From Apilactobacillus apisilvae (GTDB lineage Bacteria > Bacillota > Bacilli > Lactobacillales > Lactobacillaceae), in NCBI RefSeq assembly GCF_023380225.1, contig NZ_CP093362.1, positions 310,001 to 374,000 of the forward strand: a stretch of DNA of 64,000 nt, read 5' to 3'. The notes under the pieces were generated by a model. That model saw only the letters and a program-made list of their open reading frames with translations. It was not told where the DNA came from and did no database searches. Shown in pieces: positions 19,434 to 29,351 of this stretch (position 1 is the stretch's first letter; the number at the start of each line of letters is the position of its first letter). A program made the translations under genes and the position numbers.

Positions 19434-19462
19434 TTGTGGTAATATTATATATCGAATATATT
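19434..19462 (+). promoter_or_regulatory. Possible promoter for asp23-fakA
   Basis: TTGTGG, 17 bases, TATATT, 31 bases before the asp23 start. A better -35 match TTGACA at 19383 lacks a -10 at the right distance. The assignment is tentative. Confidence 0.35.
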
Positions 19463-19493
19463 AGAAAATTTATCTTCTAAGGAGGCTGTAAAT

Positions 19494-19853
19494 ATGGCCG
19501 TAAAAATTAAGACTAAATATGGATTGATTGATATTGATAATAATGTCATTGCTACAGTAGTTGGTGGTGCTGCCACTGATAACTTTGGTGTTGTAGGAAT
19601 GGCTAGCAAAAATCAAATTAGAGATAATGTTAATGATATTTTGAAAAAAGACAATTATTCAAGAGGTGTTGTTATTACTCAAGATGATAATGGTATTTCT
19701 GTTGAAGTTAATATAATTGTTAGTTTTGGAACTAAAATATCAGAAGTATGTAAAAATGTTCAATCAAAAGTAAAATATAATCTAGAAACGATGCTTGGCA
19801 TTTCTGCCAATGCAGTAAATATTATTGTTCAGGGCGTTAGAGTCTTAGACTAA
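19494..19853 (+). CDS. Asp23/Gls24 family envelope stress protein (YloU-like)
   Basis: 119-aa member of the Asp23/Gls24 family, small cytosolic proteins found near the membrane and linked to envelope homeostasis; the exact biochemical role is unknown. Recognised by VIATVVGGAATDNFGVVGMASKNQ near residue 18 and VNIIVSFGTKISEVCKNVQSKVKYNLE near 72. A strong SD AAGGAGG precedes the ATG. It pairs with fakA 36 bases downstream, as in Bacillus yloU-yloV. Confidence 0.9.
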   Translation: MAVKIKTKYGLIDIDNNVIATVVGGAATDNFGVVGMASKNQIRDNVNDILKKDNYSRGVVITQDDNGISVEVNIIVSFGTKISEVCKNVQSKVKYNLETMLGISANAVNIIVQGVRVLD

Positions 19854-19889
19854 AATATGATTGATGTTAACTAAGGAGGGTTATTATAG

Positions 19890-21569
19890 TTGTCTGTCTC
19901 AAATATAACAAGTTCTAAATTTAATCAGATGGTCCAAGCGGCATCTGTTACACTTAAAAGTAATTCAAAATTTATTAATTCTTTAAACGTATTTCCCGTT
20001 CCAGATGGCGATACAGGAACTAATATGAGTATGTCATTTGAAAGTGGAGCTAAATATGTTGAACAGGATTCTAGTGATTCTGTGGGTGACTTGGCCCAAT
20101 CATTATCTAAAGGTTTATTAATGGGAGCTAGAGGAAACTCTGGCGTTATTCTATCTCAAATTTTTAGGGGATTCTCTAAATCTGTACAAGATAAAAAAGA
20201 ATTAAAATCTGAAGACATTGTTGAAGCATTTATAAATAGTGCCAAAACAGCTTATAATTCTGTTATGAAACCTACTGAAGGTACAATTTTAACGGTTATT
20301 AAGGGGATTGCTCAAGCTGGTAAGGAATCTAAACATAGTGACTTGGCAGATTTATTTGATGATTTGTATAACGGGGCTAATATGGCTTTACAAACAACTC
20401 CTGATTTACTAGCCGTATTAAAAGAGGTCGGTGTTGTTGATTCAGGTGGTCAAGGATTAGTTTTTGTTATTAAGGCTTTTAGTGATGTTTTAAATAATCG
20501 TAAAATTGATGAAAGTCATCAACCTAATTCTGGTGAAATGAATCAAATGATTGATGCTAGCCACGAACAAAGTAATGAAAGTGCACAAGGAAAGTTAAAT
20601 CCATCCGACATTAAGTATGGATATTGTACACAAATAATGGTTAGAATTGGTTTAGGTCAACAAGTTAAATATGATTTTGATTATGATAAATTTTATGAGT
20701 ATTTAGCAAAATTGGGTGATTCCTTATTAGTAATTAATGATGATGAAATTGTTAAAGTTCATGTTCATACTGAGCATCCAGGTAAAGTTTTGGCTTGGGG
20801 ACAACTATTCGGTGATCTTGCAAATGTTAAAGTAGATAATATGCGATTACAACAGGAAGATATTATCGAAAAAGATGAAAAAAAAGAACAAGCTGATCTT
20901 AAATCTGAACCAAAAGAAACGGCCATTATTTCAATAGTTTCAGGTGATGGTCTAGGTGAATTATTTAGTAGTTTAGGAGTAACTGACATCATTAAAGGTG
21001 GACAAACAATGAATCCAAGTACTCAGGATATTGTTAATGCCATTAATAATAGTAATGCTAAAAATGCTATTATCTTGCCTAATAATGGGAACATTTTTAT
21101 GGCAGCTGAACAAGCCACTCAGGTTGTCGATATTCCTGCAAAAATAGTTCATACTAAAACTTTACAACAAGGATTAACTTCTGTGCTCTCGTTTAATCCT
21201 ACCGCTTCTCTAGATGATAATGTTAATGAGATGGAAGATACTCTAGACACCGTCAAGAGCGGTGAAGTTACTTATGCAGTTAGAGATACTAATATCAATG
21301 GTGTTGATATTAAAAAAGGACATTTTATGGGTATCGTTGATGGAGATATTAAAGTAACTGGAAAAAATTCTGTTGAAACTACCGTTAATATGGTTAAAGA
21401 TATGTTGGATGAGGACAGTGAAGTTATTACCATTATTTATGGAAAAGAATCTAACGAAAAGGATGCCAATAAAGTTAAATCTAAATTGGAAACGATTGAT
21501 TCTGAGCTTGAAGTAGAAGTCCATGAAGGGGATCAACCGGTTTATTCATTCTTAATTTCTGTAGAATAA
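19890..21569 (+). CDS. fakA: Fatty acid kinase catalytic subunit FakA (DAK2-domain, YloV)
   Basis: ATP-binding subunit that phosphorylates FakB-bound fatty acids, feeding acyl-phosphate into PlsX/PlsY phospholipid synthesis. An N-terminal DhaL-like domain (about residues 1-200) has NVFPVPDGDTGTNMSMS near 28, GARGNSGVILSQIFRG near 78 and VGVVDSGGQGLVF near 180. A C-terminal fold-like domain has IVSGDGLGELF and ILPNNGNIFMAAEQA. Start is TTG with GGAGGG upstream. Its terminator separates it from recG; plsX lies one gene further on, fitting the role. Confidence 0.92.
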   Translation: MSVSNITSSKFNQMVQAASVTLKSNSKFINSLNVFPVPDGDTGTNMSMSFESGAKYVEQDSSDSVGDLAQSLSKGLLMGARGNSGVILSQIFRGFSKSVQDKKELKSEDIVEAFINSAKTAYNSVMKPTEGTILTVIKGIAQAGKESKHSDLADLFDDLYNGANMALQTTPDLLAVLKEVGVVDSGGQGLVFVIKAFSDVLNNRKIDESHQPNSGEMNQMIDASHEQSNESAQGKLNPSDIKYGYCTQIMVRIGLGQQVKYDFDYDKFYEYLAKLGDSLLVINDDEIVKVHVHTEHPGKVLAWGQLFGDLANVKVDNMRLQQEDIIEKDEKKEQADLKSEPKETAIISIVSGDGLGELFSSLGVTDIIKGGQTMNPSTQDIVNAINNSNAKNAIILPNNGNIFMAAEQATQVVDIPAKIVHTKTLQQGLTSVLSFNPTASLDDNVNEMEDTLDTVKSGEVTYAVRDTNINGVDIKKGHFMGIVDGDIKVTGKNSVETTVNMVKDMLDEDSEVITIIYGKESNEKDANKVKSKLETIDSELEVEVHEGDQPVYSFLISVE

Positions 21570-21572
21570 AGT

Positions 21573-21597
21573 AATCGGAGGTTACTCCGATTTTTTT
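21573..21597 (+). terminator. Terminator after fakA
   Basis: AATCGGA / TCCGATT stem with a 6-base loop, followed by T7. It starts four bases after the stop codon. Confidence 0.85.
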
Positions 21598-21628
21598 ATT
21601 TTTAATTTCTTGTTTGGGAGTTGATGTT

Positions 21629-23653
21629 ATGAACAGTCTTGATGATAGTGTTTCTGCTTTAAAGGGTGTTGGACTTAAAAAGCAAGAAGCTTTATCTGAA
21701 CTTCAAATTAATAATATTTTTGATTTGCTTTTGTATTATCCTTTTAGATACGAAGATTTTCAGGTGAAAAACATCGATGATATTTCCGATCAAGAGAAAG
21801 TAACACTAAAGGGAACCATTGCATCCGAACCAACAGTTGTTCATTATGGTCGAAGAAGAAACATTTTAAATGTTAGATTACTTGTGAATAATATTGTTAT
21901 TAAGGTTACTTTTTTTAATCAGCCTTGGTTAAAAAAACAATTACCTGTTGGCGAAGATGTTTTGATTTACGGTAGATTTGATAAAAATCGCTCGTCATTA
22001 TCTGGCATTAAGATTCTTACATCAATTAATAATAACAAGATGAGTTCAATTTATAAGGTTAATAAACATATTCGTCAAACCACTTTAAAGGATATTATTA
22101 AAAATGCTTATGAAAATTATCAAAAATGTATTCAAGACATACTGCCGACTTCTTTGCGAAAAAAATATAAAATTGAAAAACTAGCTAAAGTAATTCACGA
22201 TATGCATTTTCCAGGTAGTAAAAGGGATGCTATGTTGGCTCGTCGGAGTGCTAAGTTTAATGAGTTTTTTATATTTCAAATGCGTTTACAAAGTTTAAAA
22301 AGTAATAAAACCAATAATGGTATTGCACTTAAATACAATAGTAATATTATCAATTCGTTTATAAAACAATTACCATTTAATTTAACGGATGCTCAAAAAA
22401 AAGTTATTGATGAAATTTTATATGATTTGCAATCTAGTCGACAGATGAATCGATTGCTCCAAGGTGATGTTGGTTCTGGAAAAACTGTTGTTGCGGTTTT
22501 AGCAATTTATGCCTGTATTCAATCTGGTTATCAAGCAGCTTTAATGGCACCTACTGAAATTTTGGCTGAACAACATGCTAATAGTTTAGCTAATTTTTTT
22601 AAAAATGATAATATTAACATTGCTTTATTAACTGGTGATACTAAATTATCTGCTAGGAAAGAACTATTGCCTAGAATTGAAAATGGTGAAATTAATTTAA
22701 TCATTGGAACACACGCTTTAATTCAAGATGCTGTTAATTATGATAAATTGGGCTTAGCAATAATCGATGAGCAGCATCGATTTGGAGTTAATCAGCGAAA
22801 AAAATTGCGTGAAAAGGGTATTGGAACCAATATATTGGCAATGACAGCGACCCCAATTCCTAGAACTTTAGCAATTACATCTTATGGGGAAATGGATGTT
22901 TCGATAATTGATCAATTACCTTCTGGCAGACAGCCAATTAAAACAGCTTGGATTAGAGAAAGTCAATTTAAATCTTCTTTACCATTTATAAAGAATCGTT
23001 TAAATAAGGGCGAGCAAATTTACGTTGTTACTCCATTGGTTGAAGAGTCAGAAGCGGTTGATATGAAAAATGCTGTTAATATTTATGAAAGTTTTCAAAA
23101 AAGTTTTGAGAATTATTATAATGTCGGATTGTTACATGGCAAAATGAATGATGATGAAAAAAATAAAATTATGAATGATTTTAAAGAAAATCGTTTACAA
23201 ATATTAGTTTCAACGACAGTTATTGAAGTTGGAGTAGACGTCAGTAATGCGACAATGATGATTGTCTTTAATGCTGACCATTTTGGATTATCCCAACTCC
23301 ATCAATTACGTGGTAGAGTCGGTAGAGGTGGTCAGCAATCATATTGCTTATTAATTGCTGATCCTAAAACCGAGGTTGGGGCTAAAAGAATGGATGTAAT
23401 GGTTAATAGTAATGATGGATTTGTAATTTCTCAAAAAGATTTAGAATTAAGAGGCCCTGGTGATGTAATGGGAAAATCACAATCAGGGCTTCCTGAATTT
23501 AATGTTGGAGATCCAGTTGCCGATTTAACAATGTTAAATATTGCTCAACAAGAAGCAATTTTAATTGTTAGTAAAAAAAGCTGGCAAAGTAATCCAGAAA
23601 ATAAGCTTTTAGCAAATTATATAAATCATGCTAATGAAAAAATATTTGATTAA
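21629..23653 (+). CDS. recG: ATP-dependent DNA helicase RecG
   Basis: Branch-migration helicase that regresses forks and processes Holliday junctions. An N-terminal wedge/OB domain (about residues 1-180) precedes the superfamily 2 core with LLQGDVGSGKTVVAVLAI near 272, DEQH box IIDEQHRFGVNQR near 374, MTATPIPRTLAI and QLRGRVGRGGQQSYCLL near 560. ATG 21629 with GGGAG 8 bases upstream is preferred over an in-frame TTG at 21614. At 674 aa it is full length and opens the recG-plsX-acpP unit. Confidence 0.95.
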   Translation: MNSLDDSVSALKGVGLKKQEALSELQINNIFDLLLYYPFRYEDFQVKNIDDISDQEKVTLKGTIASEPTVVHYGRRRNILNVRLLVNNIVIKVTFFNQPWLKKQLPVGEDVLIYGRFDKNRSSLSGIKILTSINNNKMSSIYKVNKHIRQTTLKDIIKNAYENYQKCIQDILPTSLRKKYKIEKLAKVIHDMHFPGSKRDAMLARRSAKFNEFFIFQMRLQSLKSNKTNNGIALKYNSNIINSFIKQLPFNLTDAQKKVIDEILYDLQSSRQMNRLLQGDVGSGKTVVAVLAIYACIQSGYQAALMAPTEILAEQHANSLANFFKNDNINIALLTGDTKLSARKELLPRIENGEINLIIGTHALIQDAVNYDKLGLAIIDEQHRFGVNQRKKLREKGIGTNILAMTATPIPRTLAITSYGEMDVSIIDQLPSGRQPIKTAWIRESQFKSSLPFIKNRLNKGEQIYVVTPLVEESEAVDMKNAVNIYESFQKSFENYYNVGLLHGKMNDDEKNKIMNDFKENRLQILVSTTVIEVGVDVSNATMMIVFNADHFGLSQLHQLRGRVGRGGQQSYCLLIADPKTEVGAKRMDVMVNSNDGFVISQKDLELRGPGDVMGKSQSGLPEFNVGDPVADLTMLNIAQQEAILIVSKKSWQSNPENKLLANYINHANEKIFD

Positions 23654-23668
23654 TTAAGGAGAAATAAA

Positions 23669-24709
23669 ATGAAGATTGCAATTGATGCTATGGGTGGAGA
23701 TTACGCACCTACAGAAGTAGTTAAGGGTGTTGAATTGGCAAGAAATCAGTACTCAGATATTGAATTTAAACTTTTTGGACAAGTTGATAAAATTCAACCA
23801 TTAATTGAAGATGACACAAGAATTGAGTTAATTCAATCTGATGAAGTAATTGAAATGGGTGAAGAACCTGTAAAGGCAGTCATGAAAAAGAAAAATTCTA
23901 GTTTAGATATGGCTGCTCAAGCGGTTAAAGATAAAGAAGCTGATGCTTTCTTTTCTGCTGGTAATACTGGAGCCATTTTAGCTGCTGGATTATTTATTAT
24001 CGGTAGAATTAAAGGGATTGATCGCCCTGGTTTAGCAACCACTTTACCCATTGTTAATGATCCGGAACATGATAATTTTGTAATGTTAGATGTTGGCGCT
24101 AATGCTGAATCTAAACTTTTTAATCTATATCAATATGCTTTTATGGGTAAGTATTATGCAGAAAATGTTAGAAAAATTAATAACCCAAGAATTGGCTTAT
24201 TAAATAACGGAACTGAATCAGATAAAGGTGATAGTTTGCATAAAGCTGCTAATGAGCTATTATCTAAGGATGATAACCTTAATTTTATTGGAAATGTAGA
24301 ATCTAGAGAATTGTTAAATGGTGCTGCAGATGTTGTTATTACCGATGGATTTACTGGTAACGCTGCTTTGAAAGCTATCGAAGGAACTGCATTATCATTA
24401 TTGACTTTGATTAAAGGTGATATTATGTCAGCTGGCTTAAAATCTAAGTTTGGTGCATTAATGCTGAAACCTACATTTAAGAAAATTGGTAAACAAATGG
24501 ATTACTCTCAATATGGTGGTGCTGTCTTAATGGGTACTAAAGCACCGGTTGTTAAAGCTCATGGTAGCAGCAAAGCTAATACTATTAAAAATACAATTTT
24601 CCAAATTAAGTCAATGATTGACTCAAAGACAATTGATAACGTTGTGACTTACTTTAACGAAAATTCTGATAAAATGGCAGAAATTAAACAAAATGCTAAA
24701 AATAAATAA
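23669..24709 (+). CDS. plsX: Phosphate acyltransferase PlsX
   Basis: Converts acyl-ACP to acyl-phosphate for phospholipid synthesis; peripheral at the membrane. Family motifs: IAIDAMGGDYAP at the start, SAGNTGAILAAGLF near residue 92, LDVGANAESK near 138 and DGFTGNAALKAIEG near 225. It is 346 aa. SD AAGGAG precedes the ATG. acpP follows directly; fabD and fabG, which lie between them in Bacillus, are not here. It shares a pathway with fakA just upstream. Confidence 0.95.
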   Translation: MKIAIDAMGGDYAPTEVVKGVELARNQYSDIEFKLFGQVDKIQPLIEDDTRIELIQSDEVIEMGEEPVKAVMKKKNSSLDMAAQAVKDKEADAFFSAGNTGAILAAGLFIIGRIKGIDRPGLATTLPIVNDPEHDNFVMLDVGANAESKLFNLYQYAFMGKYYAENVRKINNPRIGLLNNGTESDKGDSLHKAANELLSKDDNLNFIGNVESRELLNGAADVVITDGFTGNAALKAIEGTALSLLTLIKGDIMSAGLKSKFGALMLKPTFKKIGKQMDYSQYGGAVLMGTKAPVVKAHGSSKANTIKNTIFQIKSMIDSKTIDNVVTYFNENSDKMAEIKQNAKNK

Positions 24710-24712
24710 ATC

Positions 24713-24721
24713 TGATATAAT
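24713..24721 (+). promoter_or_regulatory. Predicted extended -10 promoter for acpP
   Basis: TGATATAAT matches TGnTATAAT exactly, 38 bases before the acpP start and just after the plsX stop. No clear -35 element, as is tolerated with an extended -10. Confidence 0.5.
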
Positions 24722-24758
24722 TAACTTATTAATTTAATATAGATTTGAGGAAAGCTAA

Positions 24759-25007
24759 ATGACAAAAGAAGAAGTATTTAATAAAATTTCTGATATGGTT
24801 TCCGATCAATTTAGTGTCGATCGTAAATCAATTACAGGTAGTTTAAATTTTCAAAAGGATTTAGATGCTGATTCAATTGATTTTGTTGAATTTGTGCTAG
24901 ACTTAGAAAATACTTTTGATACAGAAATTTCTGATGAAGATGCTGAAAAAATTCAAACCATTGACGAAGCTGTAGATTATGTAATGTCAAACTCAGACAA
25001 CAAATAG
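24759..25007 (+). CDS. acpP: Acyl carrier protein
   Basis: Carries acyl chains on a phosphopantetheine arm attached to Ser39, seen in DADSIDFVEFVLDLE. The usual DSL is DSI here, a conservative change. It is 82 aa, acidic and of normal length. SD GAGGAAA precedes the ATG. It stands between plsX, which uses acyl-ACP, and rnc, and is closed by its own terminator. Confidence 0.93.
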   Translation: MTKEEVFNKISDMVSDQFSVDRKSITGSLNFQKDLDADSIDFVEFVLDLENTFDTEISDEDAEKIQTIDEAVDYVMSNSDNK

Positions 25008-25013
25008 ATAATT

Positions 25014-25046
25014 AAAAAGCGATTACTCAAAGGGTAATCGCTTTTT
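25014..25046 (+). terminator. Terminator after acpP
   Basis: Perfect 13-bp stem AAAAAGCGATTAC / GTAATCGCTTTTT around a 7-base loop, with its own T run. Because of the flanking A and T runs it could act in both directions. Confidence 0.88.
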
Positions 25047-25078
25047 ATTGTTTCTTTAATATATGGAGGGATATTTTA

Positions 25079-25771
25079 ATGATAGCAGAATTTGATAAAT
25101 TATTAGATGAAAAATTTGGAATAAAATTTAAAGATGAATCATTATTGGATGAGGCCTTTACACAAGCTTCATATGTTAATGAACATCCTGGAAAAGACTT
25201 AAAATTTTATGAAAGAATTGAGTTTTTAGGTGATGCAGTTTACGAACTAGTGGTTTCTGATTATATTTTTAAAAGATATCCTAAATTACCACAGGGTAGA
25301 CTAACTAGATTAAGGGCTGCAATGGTTAATGAACGTAGTTTTAGTAGCTTTGCTAGAGAATGTCATTTTGATAAGTATATCCGTTTAGGAAAAGGTGAAG
25401 AAAAAGCTCAGGCTAGAGAAAGAGACTCATTGTTATGTGATATTTTCGAGTCGTTTATTGGGGCTGTTTATTTAGATCAAGGAATGAAGCCAGTAGTTAA
25501 GTTTTGTCATCAAGTAATTTTTCCTAAATTAGATGAAGGTTGGTTTGATGAATTCTTTGATCACAAAACCGAATTACAAGAATTGGCTCAACAAAATGGT
25601 CCTGTAGAAATTGAATATCATTTATTAGATGAAAATGGTCCAGACAATGATCGTCGCTTTAAAGTATCGGTTACTATTGATGATAAAGAAGAAGGTATTG
25701 GAGAAGGTAATTCTAAGAAGAATGCTGAACAAGTAGCTGCTAAAAAAGCTTTAAAACAGTATTTAAACTAA
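25079..25771 (+). CDS. rnc: Ribonuclease III
   Basis: Endonuclease for double-stranded RNA, processing rRNA precursors and some mRNAs. The catalytic signature ERIEFLGDAVYELV is near residue 44, with the second metal site DIFESFIGAVYLD near 120. The C-terminal double-stranded RNA-binding domain starts near 158 (KTELQELAQQNGP... GNSKKNAEQVAAKKAL). The 230 aa are typical. SD GGAGGG lies about 10 bases before the ATG. It starts the rnc-smc-ftsY run. Confidence 0.95.
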   Translation: MIAEFDKLLDEKFGIKFKDESLLDEAFTQASYVNEHPGKDLKFYERIEFLGDAVYELVVSDYIFKRYPKLPQGRLTRLRAAMVNERSFSSFARECHFDKYIRLGKGEEKAQARERDSLLCDIFESFIGAVYLDQGMKPVVKFCHQVIFPKLDEGWFDEFFDHKTELQELAQQNGPVEIEYHLLDENGPDNDRRFKVSVTIDDKEEGIGEGNSKKNAEQVAAKKALKQYLN

Positions 25772-25796
25772 TAAATTTTAGAACGGGGAATTAAAT

Positions 25797-28700
25797 TTGA
25801 AGTTAAAATCATTAGAAGTTATTGGCTTTAAATCTTTTGCTAATAAAACCAAAATCAATTTTAATAATGGTTTAACCGAAATCGTAGGTCCTAATGGTAG
25901 TGGTAAAAGTAATGTTATTGAAGCTATTCGCTGGGTTTTAGGAGAACAATCAGCCAAAACACTTCGTGGAACTAAAATGCCTGATATCATTTTTTCTGGC
26001 TCTGTTGATCATAAAGCTCTGAATCGAGCAGAAGTAAAATTAACTCTAGATAATACTGATCAATATATCAATAGTCCATATTCTGAGATTATTATTGCTA
26101 GGAAACTTTTTCGTAATGGCGATAGTCAATATTTTATTAATAAACAAGAATGTAGATTAAAGGATATTAATAACTTGTTTATGGATACTGGGATGGGGCT
26201 TGGTTCTTTTTCTATTATTTCTCAAGGTAATATTGAAAAGATATTCAATAGTAAGCCTGAAGATAGAAGATCAATTATTGAAACAGCTGCCGGAGTATTT
26301 AAATATAAACATCAAAAACACGATGCTAATTTAAAATTAAAGCAAACTAAGGATAATCTTGATCGTGTCGAAGATATTATTTACGAGTTGAAAAGCCGTA
26401 ATGATTCTTTAAAAGAACAGAGTAATCTTGCTAAAAAATATTTAGAAAAAAAAGATCAATTAGAAAAATTAGATATAAATAAATTAGTTTTTGAATTAAA
26501 AGATTTCATATCTAAAAAAGATGTTAATAATAAAGAATTAGTTAGCTTTAAAAATAAAAAAGATATTCTAAACAATGAAATATCAAAATATTCTAAAGAA
26601 GCCAATAATCAAAAAAATGAACTTGAAAAAAATCTAAATTTAAAAGAAAAATTACAAAATCAACTTTTAAAATCTTCTCAACAATTAGAAAGAATATCTG
26701 GAGAACAAAACTTATCTAAGCAAGATTTGGAATTCAAGAAAAAAAGTATTATTGATAAAAAAGGCAACTTAAAAAAATTGATTATTCAAAAAAAGAACCT
26801 ACTCAATAATAGTTCATCTTATAAAAAGGAAATTGATCAACTTTCTGCAAAATTTACTGAATTAAATAATAAAGTTCAAGCTAGTAATCTCAATTTACTT
26901 AATAAGGAATTATCAAGTAAAAGAAATTTTCAAGAAGAATTAAAATCTAATTACCTAGATATTATGCAAAAAATGGCTGATTTAAATAATAAAAACATTT
27001 ATTTAGACAAAAATAAAAAACAAAGTGATGTTCAAAACATTAGCCAAAAAAATAAGATAAGAGAAATAAAAAATGATGTAGCAGAATTTAATTCTAAAAT
27101 ATCTAGTTTTAGTGAAATGATTGGTCAATCAAAAGAGAGCTATTCTAAAATTGATAATAAATATATGCAGTATAAAAAAAAGTTATCTGAATTAAATAGT
27201 ATTATTCAAAAAAATAAGGCTGATTGGTATCATAGCTTAGAAGAATATCAGAATATAAAAATAAAGTATAATAGTTTGAAAAAAATTACCGATGATCATT
27301 CTAATTTTTATCGTGGAGCAAAAAATATACTAGCTGATAAAAAACAATTATCTGGAGTATACGGATCAGTATCTGATTATTTGAAGGTAAGTTCAAAATA
27401 TTCATTAGCAATTGAAACAGCTTTAGGTTCTCAATTACAACAAATTATTGTTCAAGATAGTAATTCTGCCAAAAATGCAATTAATTATTTGAATCAAAAT
27501 AAATTAGGTAGAGCGACATTTGTACCGGTTGAAAGTGTGTCAAAAAGATTTATCACCAATCAGAAAATAGATACTTGCAAGAACTATGAAGGGTTTATAG
27601 GCACCGCAGATTCATTAGTTGATATTGATAAAGAGCTGTTAATTATTAAAAAACATCTGTTAGGTAATGTCATTATCTCAAAAGATTTAGATTCTGCTAC
27701 TGCAATTAGTCGTGCCATTAATTATAGTAATAGAGTTATTACTTTAGATGGAGAAATTATTAATTCAGGTGGTTCAATGACTGGTGGTAAAAATAAAAAT
27801 CATTATGATGGAATGTTATCACAAAAGAACAAACTTACTGATTTAAGTAAAAAAATGGATTCATTTAGTATTCTTTTAAAAAATCAAGAGAAAACTATAA
27901 ATGAAAATAATGAGAAATTTATAAATTTATCTGATGAAGTTAAATCTTTAGAAGATAAGATGAATTCCTTATCTACAAAAATAAGTAATTATCGTAATAA
28001 TAAAGAGTTTAATGAAAAAATAATTAGTCAAAAAAAGCGTGAATTAAAATCAATTAGAATGTCTATCAACGATATATTTGATGATGATTATGAGGAACAA
28101 ATCCAAAATAACAATCAAATTAAAAATAAGTTAAATCAAGATTTATTAAAAAATCAAAGTGCATCTAAAAATACCAATGAAAGAATTATTACATTAGAGT
28201 CACTGATTTCCAGTCTTAATGATGATTTGAATTCCAATAAATCGAAATTAGCAGTTATTAAAGAAAAAATAAATAATTACCGTAATAAGAATGCTGATGT
28301 TATTGAATCAATTGATCAGTTAGATAATGATATTCAATTAACTAATGACTCAATTGATTCGTTAGATGAAGATCTTAAGCTAATTATTTCTAATTCTACT
28401 AGTAAAGAAAAAATAAATAATTTGAAGCAACAAATTAAATCTAATAAATTAGAATTGAATAAATGTAATCAATTAATTGTAAACTTGCAAACCAAAATTA
28501 GTAATTTAGATAGTATGCTTGAAGAAAAAAGAGAAAATTATATAATTGTTACCAGTAGTTATAACAAATTTAGTACTAATGATAATCAAATTGATAATGG
28601 TATAATTAAATTAAAAGAAAAACTAAGTAGTAAATATAATATTGATACTAAAAATGTTAATAATTTTAAAATTAATGAATCTTATAATGATATTAAAAAA

Positions 28701-29348
28701 TCGATAGGTTTATTGAATGAACAAATCAATGCTTTAGGGAATATTAATATATCTTCAATTGACGAATATAAAGAGGTTTCAAAAAGATATCAATTTTTAA
28801 TAAATCAATCTGAAGATTTAAAAAATTCTAGTAATCAATTAACTGAAACGATGAATAAGATTGATAGTACCGTGAAATATAAATTTAAGGATACTTTTGA
28901 TAAAGTTGCGGTGCAGTTTAAAGATGTATACACTGAAATATTTGGTGGCGGTAAAGCTAAATTAGTTTTAACTAATCCGAACAATTTATTAACGACTGGT
29001 ATTGAAATAATGGCACAACCACCTGGCAAAAAATATCGTCATATGTCTTTGCTTTCTGGTGGTGAAAAAGCTTTAACTGCTATTTCATTGTTATTTGCTG
29101 TTTTAAAAGTAAAGCCAGTCCCATTTTGTATACTAGATGAAGCTGAATCTGCACTTGATGCAGAAAATGTGGATAGATATGCTAAATATATGAGTAATTT
29201 AGATACTAATACTCAATTTATTGTTATAACTCATAGAAAAGAAACCATGATGTATGCAGATACTTTGTATGGTGTTACAATGCAAGATTCAGGTGTTTCA
29301 GAAGTTGTTTCAGCCAACCTAAATAAATTTAATTCAATGGAGGATTAA
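25797..29348 (+). CDS. smc: Chromosome segregation protein SMC
   Basis: Condensin ATPase that loads at ParB sites and organises the chromosome. N-terminal Walker A GPNGSGKSNVIEA is near residue 32. Two long coiled-coil arms (about 165-500 and 680-1010) flank a hinge near 505-670 (GVYGSVSDYLKV...INSGGSMTGGKN). The C-terminal signature LLSGGEKALTAISLLFA and Walker B FCILDEAESALD are intact. It is 1183 aa. Start is TTG with GGGGAA upstream and the invariant MKLKSLEVIGFKSFA. ftsY begins 3 bases after its stop. Confidence 0.96.
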   Translation: MKLKSLEVIGFKSFANKTKINFNNGLTEIVGPNGSGKSNVIEAIRWVLGEQSAKTLRGTKMPDIIFSGSVDHKALNRAEVKLTLDNTDQYINSPYSEIIIARKLFRNGDSQYFINKQECRLKDINNLFMDTGMGLGSFSIISQGNIEKIFNSKPEDRRSIIETAAGVFKYKHQKHDANLKLKQTKDNLDRVEDIIYELKSRNDSLKEQSNLAKKYLEKKDQLEKLDINKLVFELKDFISKKDVNNKELVSFKNKKDILNNEISKYSKEANNQKNELEKNLNLKEKLQNQLLKSSQQLERISGEQNLSKQDLEFKKKSIIDKKGNLKKLIIQKKNLLNNSSSYKKEIDQLSAKFTELNNKVQASNLNLLNKELSSKRNFQEELKSNYLDIMQKMADLNNKNIYLDKNKKQSDVQNISQKNKIREIKNDVAEFNSKISSFSEMIGQSKESYSKIDNKYMQYKKKLSELNSIIQKNKADWYHSLEEYQNIKIKYNSLKKITDDHSNFYRGAKNILADKKQLSGVYGSVSDYLKVSSKYSLAIETALGSQLQQIIVQDSNSAKNAINYLNQNKLGRATFVPVESVSKRFITNQKIDTCKNYEGFIGTADSLVDIDKELLIIKKHLLGNVIISKDLDSATAISRAINYSNRVITLDGEIINSGGSMTGGKNKNHYDGMLSQKNKLTDLSKKMDSFSILLKNQEKTINENNEKFINLSDEVKSLEDKMNSLSTKISNYRNNKEFNEKIISQKKRELKSIRMSINDIFDDDYEEQIQNNNQIKNKLNQDLLKNQSASKNTNERIITLESLISSLNDDLNSNKSKLAVIKEKINNYRNKNADVIESIDQLDNDIQLTNDSIDSLDEDLKLIISNSTSKEKINNLKQQIKSNKLELNKCNQLIVNLQTKISNLDSMLEEKRENYIIVTSSYNKFSTNDNQIDNGIIKLKEKLSSKYNIDTKNVNNFKINESYNDIKKSIGLLNEQINALGNINISSIDEYKEVSKRYQFLINQSEDLKNSSNQLTETMNKIDSTVKYKFKDTFDKVAVQFKDVYTEIFGGGKAKLVLTNPNNLLTTGIEIMAQPPGKKYRHMSLLSGGEKALTAISLLFAVLKVKPVPFCILDEAESALDAENVDRYAKYMSNLDTNTQFIVITHRKETMMYADTLYGVTMQDSGVSEVVSANLNKFNSMED

Positions 29349-29351
29349 AAT

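Noticed and set aside
21243..21536. Reverse-strand 97-codon frame rich in Asn, Phe and Ile
   Set aside because: Shadow of fakA on the opposite strand; composition follows from A/T-rich sense codons, and no start signal is present.
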